64,000 nt of DNA from Henricia sp. BOLD:AAB3569 (GCA_037783545.1 JBBELK010001374.1:141096-205095), one strand, 5' to 3'. Positions 29,641-41,450 are shown, counted from the stretch's first letter. Numbers and translations: made by a program. Notes: generated by a model from the letters alone, not told the origin.

Positions 29641-30269
29641 TTAAGATAGTGACGCAACAATGGCGGTTTCCAAGCGCGCGCATGCTTAAGCACGCCGCGG
29701 CCGTGAAATAGCCTTAACGTTAGCACAACTTTTCTGCTACTTGCACACGTTTTCAGCTAGCGCAGTAAACAGCTCTATGAAATTGGGCCCTGCCTACTGT
29801 TTACATGATTTAGTGATGTAGCAGCATTGACAATACTTTTTTGATGGTCGTTGCGAAAAAATTTCATCAAAATATCCCGTAATTTACTAAAGAAGTGCAA
29901 AAATAACGAAAACGGTCAAAAGACGGGTTATACGCTTTACCAGCCGTTGCAACTACGCGAGAGCCTCACGACTTTGTCACAAACGATTCGCTGATCTTCT
30001 CCTGCTCAGGATATCTCCAATTTTCTGCTCACGATTTCACTGGACAGCCCGGACGACCGAATAGGAATTTCCGTTTTCTTTTGAGGAGTTGGCATCATGT
30101 TTTTTCTTCACGAACGTGCACCGAAGCAACACGCCCGTATGTACGTATGTGTGTGTGTGCACTCATGCTATTTGCCGTATACTGCGCGGGGCAAATTTCT
30201 ACACTCCACGGTAGCCTGCCGTAGCACGCGCTCGCTCCCGTTCTCCGGACTCTCGAAACAAACAATTTC

Positions 30270-30350
30270 AAAATGCGCCATGAGCATCTTTTTTGATGGA
30301 TACCGGCGCATTATAAATTTTCATTATTATTATTATTATGTTCGAATTTT
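30270..30350 (+). repeat. L2-type LINE/SINE 3' tail fragment (also at 32671-32751)
   Basis: GAGCATCTTTTTTGATGGAT, then ACCGGCGCATTATAAAT and a (ATT)n run, matches the 3' end of the L2 LINE at 59510-61169 in the same 5'-3' sense as that element. Confidence 0.65.
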
Positions 30351-30501
30351 CATACTTATGTTTAACTTTGTTTCATACCTGTATAATTAGTCTCTCTTTT
30401 GTGAATTACTTATAAATATTGGGGGGAAATCAGAGTTGAATTTGGTGCAGTTCTGCAGTAACAAACTTGTATACGGCTGGAAATACAACTAACTCACAAG
30501 A

Positions 30502-30549
30502 CCACGTGACTTTTCGGAACCAGAATTTGGTTCCGAAAAGTCACGTGAC
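30502..30549. repeat. CACGTG-based hairpin (also 32903-32950)
   Basis: CACGTGACTTTTCGGAACCA mirrored by TGGTTCCGAAAAGTCACGTG: a 20-bp exact stem with a 5-base loop, in both units. Confidence 0.85.
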
Positions 30550-31426
30550 CTTGAATTTTTCAAAAGTGATCAAAAACGGCTAAATTTGACGGCGTCTTTT
30601 CAGGATATATCTAATTTACTCTCGAATGCGCTTCAGAATAATGTATGGGTCTATTTCGAGCCCAAAATAGCCCAACAAAGAAGGTGTGTTCCTTTAAGCA
30701 CGCCGCGGCCGTGAAATAGCCTTAAAGTTAGTACAACTTGTCTGCTACAGTAAGCACACGTTTTCAGCTAGTGCTTAAGCAGCTCTATGAAATTGGGCCC
30801 TAGCTATTTACACAGTAAATGGGTTACGATCGAAAAATTTTAAGGAATTAAAAACATTCACACAGGATGGCTATCAAAAGAATATTCAATTTATTTACAC
30901 AGAGCCGTGTAGCAAACACTCCGCCAGGCCGTCGGGAAGTGACTTGAAAGTTAGCCTTGTCCAAGACTGGCTTTTCTTACCGTCCGTGCCATGGACTATA
31001 AATTTAGGCCCGAGGATATAGACTTGATGTCAAGTCGGTAACTAGACCGGTTGGTTCGTAAACCGCAGCAGCGTAGTCGCGAATAGACCGGGAACAAGTC
31101 TAGTCGACCTCTATAGTTACCCACTTGAGAAACCTGTCTGTCACTTTGTACGTCAAAGGCTATAGCTGGGGTTTGCTACCAGAATTGGACGTAGAAATTT
31201 GATTGGTCGAGATCGACACGGGGCTTGATTATTTTTTTTAATATTCATGTACTAACATTTTTTTTTAGAATGTGCTTGTGAATTATATTTCCTTAAGTGG
31301 TGGACTATCAATATCTATTACTCATGAATTTCAACATAATACTTAGTCATAGTAATAATTCGACCTTTCCGTTGGCCCAAGTTTTGGTTAAGAAATCAAT
31401 TCAAAAATCGTAGTCGACAATTCTCT

Positions 31427-31653
31427 CAATAGACCTGTTCAGGGTTTTCGCACACAATCGAATTAACATACTCATGTATATTCTGGTACAGCGGACTTTT
31501 GACATGGTATACAGTAGTTTGGTTCCCGAGTAGATGGCATTTCGCAATAAGCAATAGGATTAGGAACCGGTCTAGTCCAGATTCTGGACTATATTATAAA
31601 TAAATGAGTATGCTAATTCCATTGTGTGCTAAAAACCCCGAACAGGTCTATTG
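31427..31653. mobile_element. 227-bp MITE (unit 1)
   Basis: TIRs of about 48 bp: CAATAGACCTGTTCAGGGTT... and its inverse ending AACAGGTCTATTG. Exact counterpart in unit 2 at 33828-34054, so it predates the duplication. Confidence 0.75.
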
Positions 31654-31793
31654 TTGTGAGAGAGATTTTTGTTTTATACATGCATAATATTTTATTGCAC
31701 ACTTAAAGTGACATACGAAATATATGGACTGAAGAGAACCTGAAAAGAAACCACACAATTTGGCATTTTTTTAGCATTTTTCAAAAAATCAAG

Positions 31794-31842
31794 GTCACGT
31801 GATTTATCCGAACCAGATTCTGGTTCGGATAAATCACGTGGT
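31794..31842. repeat. Second CACGTG hairpin (also 34195-34243)
   Basis: TCACGTGATTTATCCGAACC mirrored by GGTTCGGATAAATCACGTG. A diverged sister of the hairpin at 30502. Confidence 0.85.
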
Positions 31843-33827
31843 CTTTGAGTTATTCTTATTTCCAGCACGATGGGCGCGGACCAGGCGCGGACCACTTGAC
31901 AGCGCCCTCCACGTTCAGGAATACGGCCTATTTCTAGCTGTTTAACAGCCCATTTTCCGTTAACCGAGCGTCAGGCTATTTCATAGACATCGTTAACGGT
32001 AAGCAACTGAAAACCTGCCTTAACCGCAGAGCCACATTTTGCTTAAGATAGTGACGCAACAATGGCGGTTTCCAAGCGCGCGCATGCTTAAGCACGCCGC
32101 GGCCGTGAAATAGCCTTAACGTTAGCACAACTTTTCTGCTACTTGCACACGTTTTCAGCTAGCGCTTAAACAGCTATATGAAATTGGGCCCTGCCTACTG
32201 TTTACATGATTTAGTGATGTAGCAGCATTGACAATACTTTTGTGATGGTCGTTGCGAAAAAATTTCATCAAAATATCCCGTAATTTACTAAAGAAGTGCA
32301 AAAATAACGAAAACGGTCAAAAGACGGGTTATACGCTTTACCAGCCGTTGCAACTACGCGAGAGCCTCACGACTTTGTCACAAACGATTCGCTGATCTTC
32401 TCCTGCTCAGGATATCTCCAATTTTCTGCTCACGATTTCACTGGACAGCCCGGACGACCGAATAGGAATTTCCGTTTTCTTTTGAGGAGTTGGCATCATG
32501 TTTTTTCTTCACGAACGTGCACCGAAGCAACACGCCCGTGTGTATGCGTGTGTGTGTGTGCACTCATGCTATTCGCCGTATACTGCGCGGGGCAAATTTC
32601 TACACTCCACGGTAGCCTGCCGTAGCACGCGCTCGCTCCCGTTCTCCGGACTCTCGAAACAAACAATTTCAAAATGCGCCATGAGCATCTTTTTTGATGG
32701 ATACCGGCGCATTATAAATTTTCATTATTATTATTATTATGTTCGAATTTTCATACTTATGTTTAACTTTGTTTCATACCTGTATAATTAGTCTCTCTTT
32801 TGTGAATTACTTATAAATATTGGGGGGAAATCAGAGTTGAATTTGGTGCAGTTCTGCAGTAACAAACTTGTATACGGCTGGAAATACAACTAACTCACAA
32901 GACCACGTGACTTTTCGGAACCAGAATTTGGTTCCGAAAAGTCACGTGACCTTGGATTTTTCAAAAGTGATCAAAAACGGCTAAATTTGACGGCGTCTTT
33001 TCAGGATATATCTAATTTACTCTCGAATGCGCTTCAGAATAATGTATGGGTTTATTTCGAGCCCAAAATAGCCCAACAAAGAAGGTGTGTTCCTTTAAGC
33101 ACGCCGCGGCCGTGAAATAGCCTTAAAGTTAGTACAACTTGTCTGCTACAGTAAGCACACGTTTTCAGCTAGTGCTTAAGCAGCTCTATGAAATTGGGCC
33201 CTAGCTATTTACACAGTAAATGGGTTACGATCGAAAAATTTTAAGGAATTAAAAACATTCACACAGGATGGCTATCAAAAGAATATTCAATTTATTTACA
33301 CAGAGCCGTGTAGCAAACACTCCGCCAGGCCGTCGGGAAGTGACTTGAAAGTTAGCCTTGTCCAAGACTGGCTTTTCTTACCGTCCGTGCCATGGACTAT
33401 AAATTTAGGCCCGAGGATATAGACTTGATGTCAAGTCGGTAACTAGACCGGTTGGTTCGTAAACCGCAGCAGCGTAGTCGCGAATAGACCGGGAACAAGT
33501 CTAGTCGACCTCTATAGTTACCCACTTGAGAAACCTGTCTGTCACTTTGTACGTCACAGGCTATAGCTGGGGTTTGCTACCAGAATTGGACGTAGAAATT
33601 TGATTGGTCGAGATCGACACGGGGCTTGATTTTTTTTTTTAATATTCATGTACTAACATTTTTTTTTAGAATGTGCTTGTGAATTATATTTCCTTAAGTG
33701 GTGGAATATCAATATCTATTACTCATGAATTTCAACATAATACTTAGTCATAGTAATAATTCGACCTTTCCGTTGGCCCAAGTTTTGGTTAAGAAATCAA
33801 TTCAAAAATCGTAGTCGACAATTCTCT

Positions 33828-34054
33828 CAATAGACCTGTTCAGGGTTTTCGCACACAATCGAATTAACATACTCATGTATATTCTGGTACAGCGGACTTT
33901 TGACATGGTATACAGTAGTTTGGTTCCCGAGTAGATGGCATTTCGCAATAAGCAATAGGATTAGGAACCGGTCTAGTCCAGATTCTGGACTATATTATAA
34001 ATAAATGAGTATGCTAATTCCATTGTGTGCTAAAAACCCCGAACAGGTCTATTG
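33828..34054. mobile_element. 227-bp MITE (unit 2)
   Basis: Copy of the 31427-31653 MITE carried along in the tandem duplication. Confidence 0.75.
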
Positions 34055-34295
34055 TTGTGAGAGAGATTTTTGTTTTATACATGCATAATATTTTATTGCA
34101 CACTTAAAGTGACATACGAAATATATGGACTGAAGAGAACCTGAAAAGAAACCACACAATTTGGCATTTTTTTAGCATTTTTCAAAAAATCAAGGTCACG
34201 TGATTTATCCGAACCAGATTCTGGTTCGGATAAATCACGTGGTCTTTGAGTTATTCTTATTTCCAGCCGTAGAAACCAGCACGAAGTGCGAGTTA

Positions 34296-34865
34296 TGCCT
34301 AGGTCACATTTGCTCTACGGCTAGGATACGGCGGCCGTAGCCCCCCGAAATCGAGAAATACCTGCGGCGGCCGCAGAGGATCTGCGGTGGCCTCAGGGTC
34401 GCCCTACGGCGTATCCTATCTTTTACAGGCCGTAGGGGTCGCCGTGGGATTATAGCGCGGAGTTATAACTTTTTTCATTTCTAGGTTCGCCGTAGCAATT
34501 ACACACGCCGTAGCCATGCCGTAGTGCGGTTCCCGGCGACCATACGTCGGGCGTACGGTGGCCTTGCGTTTGCCGTGCGACTGCCCTAGGGTCTTATGAA
34601 TTTCAATTGACTTTTGCGGACCCCCAAACAATTGCGGCGGCCGCAGGGACGCCCTGAGGCGACCGTGCGTCATCACTTCAAAGGCCGTACGGCAGCCGCA
34701 GGTTTTCTGTCTCCACAGATTATAAAATACGACGTGCGGCTACCCTAACATATGTGAATGCTACAGTATGTGACCGTGGGAATGCTGCGGCGGCCCTATA
34801 ATTGCTATTGGCCGTAGAAATTGTAGACCCCGTGCACGGCCGCCGCGGCAAATGTGACCTAGGCA
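34296..34865. mobile_element. GC-rich TIR element with TTA target (Harbinger-like)
   Basis: Perfect 18-bp ends TGCCTAGGTCACATTTGC / GCAAATGTGACCTAGGCA, flanked by TTA at 34293-34295 and 34866-34868. The interior is built from GCCGTAGGG, CGGCGGCCGCAG and GCCGCCG words on both strands. A TWA target points to PIF/Harbinger. No transposase. Confidence 0.8.
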
Positions 34866-35145
34866 TTAATTGCTTTTGTCATTCGCGGTTGGTCTTTCTT
34901 CTTGTTGGAAAATAATTTCAAAATTAAACGAAATGCAATTGAAGTTTGATTTGAATTATCTTGCATAACTTGTTCCTTGTAAATAAGGTATTAAATGCGT
35001 ATTATGTCAATAATTGGCCCCTCCGATATGAAATCACCCCTTAGTTTTCAGAGAGAAAAATTGTACGGTCCACTGGATTATCAAATGAGACACGGTTCAA
35101 CGCTGTAAGTGTCGATCTTTGTCAACTGAATAAGCAGCTACCGAC

Positions 35146-35430
35146 AATACCGCCGCACACATTAGGTCGTTTGCTGAGCAAACGGTCATTCGTGGCCGTT
35201 TGCTACATGCAGCATGCACGATATGTGGCAAACGGACTCTCCCCTACCATTATTCCCCTAGTGTGTCTCAAACATCCAAGGAATTTCCAAGGAATTCCTT
35301 ACAGTTTTTAGGGGTTATTGGTGCGTTAACAAAAAGGAAGAGTGTGTTGAGGTATAGGGGCGAGTCCCTCTGCCAAATATCGTGATGGGTATAGTTTGCT
35401 CAGCAAACGGCCTCACGTGTGCGGTGAAAT
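35146..35430. mobile_element. Foldback MITE with TTTGCTGAGCAAAC motif
   Basis: The left end CCGCACACATTAGGTCGTTTG is mirrored by CAAACGGCCTCACGTGTGCGG. The palindrome GTTTGCTGAGCAAAC lies near both ends. It contains the CCCCTACCATT/CAAGGAATTCC repeat also seen at 26150-26300. Confidence 0.65.
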
Positions 35431-35453
35431 TTTGCTGCGGTGGAATATTCCTT

Positions 35454-35770
35454 AAGGCGGATTCACACTATCGCGGAAAAATCACACTTTCACGCTGCGC
35501 TCACCGCATTGCATAGGCCTAAGCTCCCAATAACCGATTATTCAAAAATAGAAAATTCCACTCTGGTAACTTGGGGCTTCTCTGATACCTCATTGGCTGC
35601 GCGTTGGAAAGGTCAGCGCACCGCGGTCAATTTAAAGTTCAACAAATTTGAACTTTGAACCAGCTCAAAACGTTTTGCGCGTCGCGATAGGCCGCGCACA
35701 AGCGGCAAACCAGTTTGTGTACAAACCAATGGAACAGTGTGATTTTTCCGCGATAGTGTGTATCCGCCTT
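35454..35770. mobile_element. MITE AAGGCGGATTCACACTATCG, copy 1
   Basis: A 317-bp element with about 35-bp TIRs (AAGGCGGATTCACACTATCG... / ...CGATAGTGTGTATCCGCCTT). It resembles 37018-37326 closely. TTA precedes it; the right flank is TTT. Confidence 0.8.
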
Positions 35771-36262
35771 TTATAGTCGTCTATCGTATCTCCATCTTGA
35801 TACTATATCACGTGAACAGAGTGCGCACTTTCATTGGTTGGTTGATTTTATGATACGGAATGATTTTACGGGAAATGAAGTGCAGTATGGACCGTCATTG
35901 CTGGCGGTAGGCCTTTCATATCGGACTCGGTCGCCAGTGAAACTTCGCTCTAAGCGGATGTCTATATAGTCTACCCGAAGTCCCGTTCTTTTTCGCGATT
36001 TGCATTGGACTCAGATTAGCCGTGTTTGACCAGAGCTGCTGGACTCTGGCCGGTAGTTCTTGGCTTAATTTCCGGGTTCACACGCTAGGACCGTTACCAG
36101 AATCACCGAAGTGATCACCTGTTTTGTGCGGAAACCTTGCCAAGCGAGTCAAGGGATTCTTTGTTTCCAAAACTGAACTTTGAACGACGTGAAAGCTTTT
36201 GTGTGCATTGTGTATCAAGCTCAAGTCGGACTGCTTATTTCTAATACCAATTGCAAGCAACC

Positions 36263-36315
36263 ATGGACAATGAGCAAGGCAACACAAGACCAAGATCATC
36301 GCACCATAGGACGCT
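36263..36315 (+). CDS. Candidate first coding exon, gene not recognised
   Basis: ATG in a good context (CAACCATGG) opens MDNEQGNTRPRSSHHRT, followed by a consensus donor CGCT|GTAAGT at 36316. A 250-base sequence upstream, without ATG-rich clutter and bounded by a MITE at 35454-35770, could hold the 5' UTR and promoter. No TATA box was convincing. The next exon was not found; it may lie far right. Basic, Ser/Arg-rich N-terminus, too short to classify. The 36345-36670 intronic sequence has an inverted counterpart at 40430-40670. Confidence 0.4.
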
Positions 36316-36344
36316 GTAAGTCTTTAAAACAGCAATTGTTAATG

Positions 36345-36670
36345 CTTATTTACTTATAGACTGCTTTTAGAGTACTACTAAAGTGTCACGTTAGCTTTTG
36401 TCCGTTGCCAAGGTTATAGGTCAGTCGGAATTTCCTCGTCCGTGTAACACCCAAAATACTTAACCAGAGCTACACAGTAAGAATCCTTATTGATTGGTAA
36501 AAACATATATCGATGTTAAAAAGAAAATGTAAGGGTCTTTTTTACGTTTTTTTCTGGTTTTGTATCTTTAAACTACGTTCTTCCTATCGGATTAGCAATG
36601 AGTGCTTCGCCGCGCGCCCAGTTGACAAGGCTCTCGAGTGTCATTGCGCGACGGATCGTACCATTATTTG
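36345..36670 (+). repeat. Dispersed repeat, inverted copy at 40430-40670
   Basis: AGGTCAGTCGGAATTTC, CGTCCGTGTA, ATACTTAACCAGA and ATCGATGTTAAAAA appear here on the plus strand and, in the same order, on the minus strand at 40430-40670. Confidence 0.65.
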
Positions 36671-37017
36671 TAGGGTATGCAGTTTATGAAAGTTCAAGTA
36701 CGCCGCCAATAAATGCATCATATACCCATTGAAACTGCATTTGAATGTTTTAAAACCGTGTTTGGAGAGGAATAAATTCTTCCTGTTTGAAAATATTAAT
36801 ATTTGTTGCGTTTGTTCGTAGTGTGTAATCCCTGCTAAAATCGGCCGCCCCCGTCCATATATTACGTGATCCGTCCTTTCGAATACGGCGCTAGACTGGT
36901 TTCCGATCCACATCTAAAAATCGGAACGGACGTGCCACTGAATGGGAAAGCCATCTTCGTAGGAAGAAATGCGACTGCGTATTAAACGCTATCAAGTACG
37001 CGCACGCACACGCTGTA

Positions 37018-37326
37018 AAGGCGGATACACACTATCGCGGAAAAATCACACTTTCGCGCTGCGCTCACCGCATTGCATAAGCTCCCAATCGCCGATTATT
37101 CCAAAATAGAAAATTCCACTCTGGCAACTTGGGGCTTCTCTGATACCTCATTGGCTGCGCGTTGGAAAGGTCAGCGCACCGCGGTCAAAGTTCAACAAAT
37201 TTGAACTTTGACCCAGCTCAAAACTTTTGCGCGTCGCGATAGGCAGCGCACGCACAAGCGGCAAACCAGTTTGTGTACAAACCAATGGAACAGTGTGATT
37301 TTTCCGCGATAGTGTGAACTCCCCTT
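37018..37326. mobile_element. MITE AAGGCGGATACACACTATCG, copy 2
   Basis: A 309-bp close relative of 35454-35770, differing mainly by small indels (for example in the central GTTCAACAAATTTGAACTTTG part). TAA flanks on both sides. The two copies bracket the candidate first exon at 36263. Confidence 0.8.
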
Positions 37327-37849
37327 AACATGTTCCAAACACGCGCGCGTGTTGCTCGAAATTTGTTCGAAATACGGCGCAGCCGATGCGCGTCATAAAA
37401 CACTACGCTCAAAATTCTGATGCACGTGGCGATTTGTAGGAAGTGACGTCATTTGAACGTTATCAATTGATTTTCTTGCTTTATTTCCACAAACCGAAAA
37501 TTAAGATCATTAAATCGAAACATTCTGAACCTCAAAATTTACAAAACAATTTGGGACGTTTTGTGAGGTTAAAGTACCTGGATACAAGTCAATCGTAATA
37601 CAAAATCACACATAGATTTGGCTGGAAACAATTTTGAAAAGTAAATAAACTTTGTGTTGAGCACATTTCTGTACTGGACAGCTCCATGAACTTTGTACCT
37701 GGCGCTGTTTAGCACAAATTTGCTGAGCACAAATTTTATTAATGAATTACTTTGTAAGATGAGGGACCAGCTAAATTTGTATTTTCAAATTGTGCTTAAA
37801 AACAGTATCAACATTTTAGTGCACATGTAAATTACTATCAATGCTAGAA
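37327..37849. other. Non-coding stretch
   Basis: No exon or element was recognised. Confidence 0.4.
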
Positions 37850-38131
37850 TAGGGCGACAAATCGTGTGTAAAAAAGGTATATTAGGGCGACCTGCTCAAT
37901 AGGGCGACATTTTGGTGTCGCCCTAATATTTTTGAGTTTAAAATTAATTTTTTTAGGTCAAAAAACATTTTTTTTTAGGTCGAGAACCATTTTTATTGGG
38001 ACTGGAGCTGTTTCTCTTCGGTCTGGAAGCATCTCTGGAAGCTTTGGGTAAAAAAATAAGGTGTCATTTTGAGTCACTCTTGCCGAAATTTCGGTGGTCT
38101 CCGGCGAGAGTCTTGCCGAAATGTCGCCCTA
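37850..38131. mobile_element. MITE with TAGGGCGACA termini
   Basis: A 282-bp element with ends TAGGGCGACA/TGTCGCCCTA. An internal palindrome ATAGGGCGACAT...GGTGTCGCCCTAAT is followed by TTAGGTCAAAAAACATTTTT and an ATTTCGGTGGTC block. It has the same layout as 42038-42333, though the terminal sequence differs. Confidence 0.75.
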
Positions 38132-38802
38132 TTGCGGCATTCAGAGTAGTTTAAATACATATCACAATATTTTGTCAGGCAATCAACTTTTGTAATATAA
38201 AGCAGATAAATTATGTGCTAAGTAATGTTTCGTGCCAATAGCGCCGTGAAATTGGCCCCTGGAGTTCAGAAAATGTTTCCCTTTTTTTGAATACTTCATT
38301 GCACCATCACTGCTGTCCTCATCTTTTGCAATGTCAGTCGTCATCAAAGTCTTCATTATCTTTGAAGCCCCAAAATTTTACTTCACGAGCAGACAAGAAA
38401 AAGAAAAATAAAAGTGTTGAAAGCAAGGCAACAATCACATGATATGGTATCTTTGTGGAAGAAAACTGCTAACTGAAGGTGTTTTAAGTTTTGAATATTT
38501 TTTTTTACCTTTCATGCATTGGCTTAAATTTCTACAAGGCTCTTTATCAACATACTGTATTACTACGACTGTAATTGTGGGGAAATAAAACATGTTCCAA
38601 ATTATTTAACACTTTATTAAACAGCTTCAACCCGCAAAGCATTATTATGACAATTCAGTGATTTCTTTAGAACGTATTGTACCTGTAGGTGATTGCACAA
38701 CACATACAATGGAGAAATGAACTGATTGCATAATACACACAATGAGGGAATGGAATGACAAGAATGCGAGTCAAGTATAGTGTAGATAACAAGGAAATAC
38801 AA

Positions 38803-39023
38803 TTAATTACTTGTACTGTAACACTTATGTAATGCTGCTGTTCCTAATTTTAAAAGTTTTCCAGTCACGTAAATAATGTCTTGAAGTTGCTGCTGGTGGG
38901 TATCACCATCATGCCATTTGGGAACGACTTTCACCTTCGCGGGTCCATCTCCTATTGGGAATGAGTGGACATGGGTTGGCTGCTCTCTTCCAAATGCCAA
39001 ATACACCTCTTCGGGAGAATGAT
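38803..39023 (-). CDS. Candidate terminal coding exon, gene not recognised
   Basis: Acceptor TTTTTAACCCTAG, then HSPEEVYLAFGREQPTHVHS, FPIGDGPAKVKVVPKWHDGD, THQQQLQDIIYVTGKLLKLG and a short tail to TAA at 38805-38803. A minus-strand AATAAA lies at about 38609-38614, a plausible polyadenylation signal. The sequence looks strongly protein-like. It probably belongs with the first exon at 40019-40153. An open stretch at about 39155-39310 (IGSKLSRSEDFRCSTYCP) may be a middle exon, but its phase does not fit, so the gene may be decayed or my splice sites wrong. Family not recognised. Confidence 0.5.
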
Positions 39024-40018
39024 CTAGGGTTAAAAAACAATTAACTAATTTTTAAAAAATTGTTTAATATCCATATCTACATTCTTCAAAATCGATGCTT
39101 AGAATACAGACGTTAAAACAATTTTAGACGTTAAAACAAGTGTAATACAATTGTAGATCACTTGATGAATACCTGGTTGGCATTTGACGCTTGCTCATAC
39201 GTTTGGGTTCACCGGCGATGTCATCCTGTTTATCCTCGAGCCTCAAATGTAGGTACAGGTGTGGACAATATGTGCTGCATCTGAAGTCTTCGCTCCTTGA
39301 CAGTTTTGATCCAATCACTGTTCAGGTAAGTGAAATCTTCACTTCCTGACCCCTAATGCACCTGGTGGTTGGTGCCTTGTCCCCTTTTACTGTTGAACTG
39401 AAAAATGAATAACAAGTTAACATTAATAATAAATGGCACTGAGGGTTGAGAAGTTGATCAGAATGTTTTTCTTTTTTTGAAATGACTCAAGCATCGGTAA
39501 GTGCAAATTTGATGGAGATACCCACATTTTTGAGTTAGAAAAAAAAATGTTTGTGAGGAAACACTTAGTCTCATATGTTTTCTGCAAAAGGTCGTGATCG
39601 TAAGACATGATGAACGGTATAAATACCGTACACGTTCGCCACTAATTCTTCCTAATAAAAGTAACAATGTCATGATCATAAATGCCCCAGAAAGTGTAAA
39701 ATTTGGTTTGGAAACACGATAAGAAAATATCAAGTTTCTCCATAGACTTAGTGCATGGAGTTTCAACTCGCGAACGTGCATGATAGTTTTTCCATGATCA
39801 ACCACCAAATTCTCTCCGAATTTTTCGACCGTGACCGGTCGAGATGTCTTAAAACGGGACGACTGTCGCTGTCACTTGTTCACTGTACCGTGTACACTGC
39901 GCTGGTGCCTGGAGTGTGTTTTTCAGTTGTCAATTTATGCCACTTAAACCACGAATTAGCAAACACGGACCGCTAGCAACATAAAGCTTACTATACTATT
40001 GTTACCTTCATTACTTAC

Positions 40019-40153
40019 TTTATTTTTACGAGTAATTTGTTGCTCATATACACAGCAATCTTTCGCGATCCATCGATGAAAATCATGATTGTTGCTGGTC
40101 GGCCGGCGCCGCACCATACACGAAAAGGACATTTCAGTCTGGCTCTCTGACAT
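40019..40153 (-). CDS. Candidate first coding exon, gene not recognised
   Basis: ATG at 40153-40151 opens 45 codons: MSESQTEMSFSCMVRRRPTS, then NNHDFHRWIAKDCCVYEQQI and TRKNK. It ends in phase 0 at a consensus donor AAA|GTAAGT. Rich in Cys and basic residues, no signal peptide. With the terminal exon at 38803-39023 it would make a small minus-strand gene. Domain not recognised. Confidence 0.5.
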
Positions 40154-41420
40154 GACGTTAAAATGCCGTATATTTAGATTTCACAGGCCTGGATCCCAGA
40201 CTTAAGGCCAATCATCAGAGTGGTCGATTTTATAGCAGGAAATGCACAAGAAAAATAAACACATCAACGATTTAAATTTTGAAACTAGAAGAATTTATTC
40301 TACTACAGCATAACGTTAAAACATTTTAAATGTTATGAGCTACAATTCTGATGGTTGCATAATGTATACATTGACAATGTGCTTAAATTTTCATAAACCA
40401 CACACCCCACAAATAATGGTATGGTCTGTCGCGAAGTAACAATCGGTTTCCTGTTTAATGGCGACGCACTCGTTGTGAATCCGGGAAAAACAAAGTAGTT
40501 CCAGCGTCAAAAACCGACAAAAACGCGAAAAGGACCCTCAAAATTTATTTTTAACATCGATTTCTACTTTCAACAATAAATAAGGACTCAACTTGTTTAG
40601 GTCTGGTTAAGTATTAAAGTCCTACACGGACGACGAAATTCCGACTGACCTATTACCAACTTACTCTAAAACCACTCAACCATTCCCCTGCGCTTTCGCA
40701 CGTTAGTATCATGCAGTTAATGTTTTGCGTGGCAACGGGCGTTACGCTTTAGTAGTCTATAAGGCAAACCTAATTTACGTCATTGTGTGTTGTTGCCCAT
40801 TGGACCATAACAATTGCGTGAGTATGACTGGTTTGAAACTGCTACGGTTTATCAAGTGTGCATTCATTCCTTCACTGGCCCGAATTGATCACTTTATTTT
40901 GCCCGAGGTGTCATCGGTTGCGTTATTAAATTCCGTTAATTGATTTACGGTGTTCGATACCGGCCATTGACAGTTTTTCATTTTCTGCATGGCTTAATAC
41001 CAAATAGTTTGTGTATTGACTCCAAGTGTTTGACACTTTCACAAACGGCCCTTTGAAAATAACTAACCCTACTGTTCCGGTACAGTGAAAATCTGAGCAC
41101 GTGCTTGAACAGTAGATTTTACCGTTTTTGACCGCTGTTAAATTCAAATTTTAACCGCAGGTCATTTCATTGTTTTGCTAAATTTGATTTATTATTTTTT
41201 TGGCGATTTCATTTTTGTGGATTCTTGTGGCAGATTGTCACATGCATTATTTAAACTTGCTTGTTTATTTTTCCTTGAGCAGAATTCATGCATTGCATAT
41301 TGTTGTTAATTTGTGGTTGTATCAAATATTACCCTGTCCTTTCCCTTGATTTTGTGCATTGCCAATATTATAATCCAAGTCTTCTTACCCTTTTTCGCAA
41401 TGGCCACATCACGACGAAGA
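40154..41420. other. Non-coding stretch
   Basis: Contains the inverted copy (40430-40670) of the 36345-36670 repeat. No other exon was recognised. Confidence 0.4.
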
Positions 41421-41450
41421 CGTCTTTCCAGCACCGTCCACAACGACCGC

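Larger units (their letters stand above)
28634..34266. repeat. Tandem duplication of a 2.4-kb unit
   Basis: Unit 1 (28634-31864) and unit 2 (31865-34266) align end to end with only scattered differences. The offset is 3231 bp before and 2401 bp after the 829-bp insertion in unit 1. Each unit holds a duplicated 110-bp block (GCACGCCGCGGCCGTGAAAT), two CACGTG hairpins, a 227-bp MITE and an L2-type tail. The duplicated 97-codon open frame (30097, 32498) is judged non-coding. Confidence 0.92.

Noticed and set aside
30097-32791. A duplicated 97-codon gene (MFFLHERAPKQHAR...)
   Set aside because: The frame ends in the L2-type tail and an ATT microsatellite; its duplication is part of the 2.4-kb tandem unit.
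39155-39310. Middle exon of the gene at 38803-40153
   Set aside because: Acceptor and donor are plausible, but the open frame (IGSKLSRSEDFR...) leaves two bases where the last exon needs one; the alternative frame (DWIKTVKERRLQ...) meets a stop. Kept only as a possibility.
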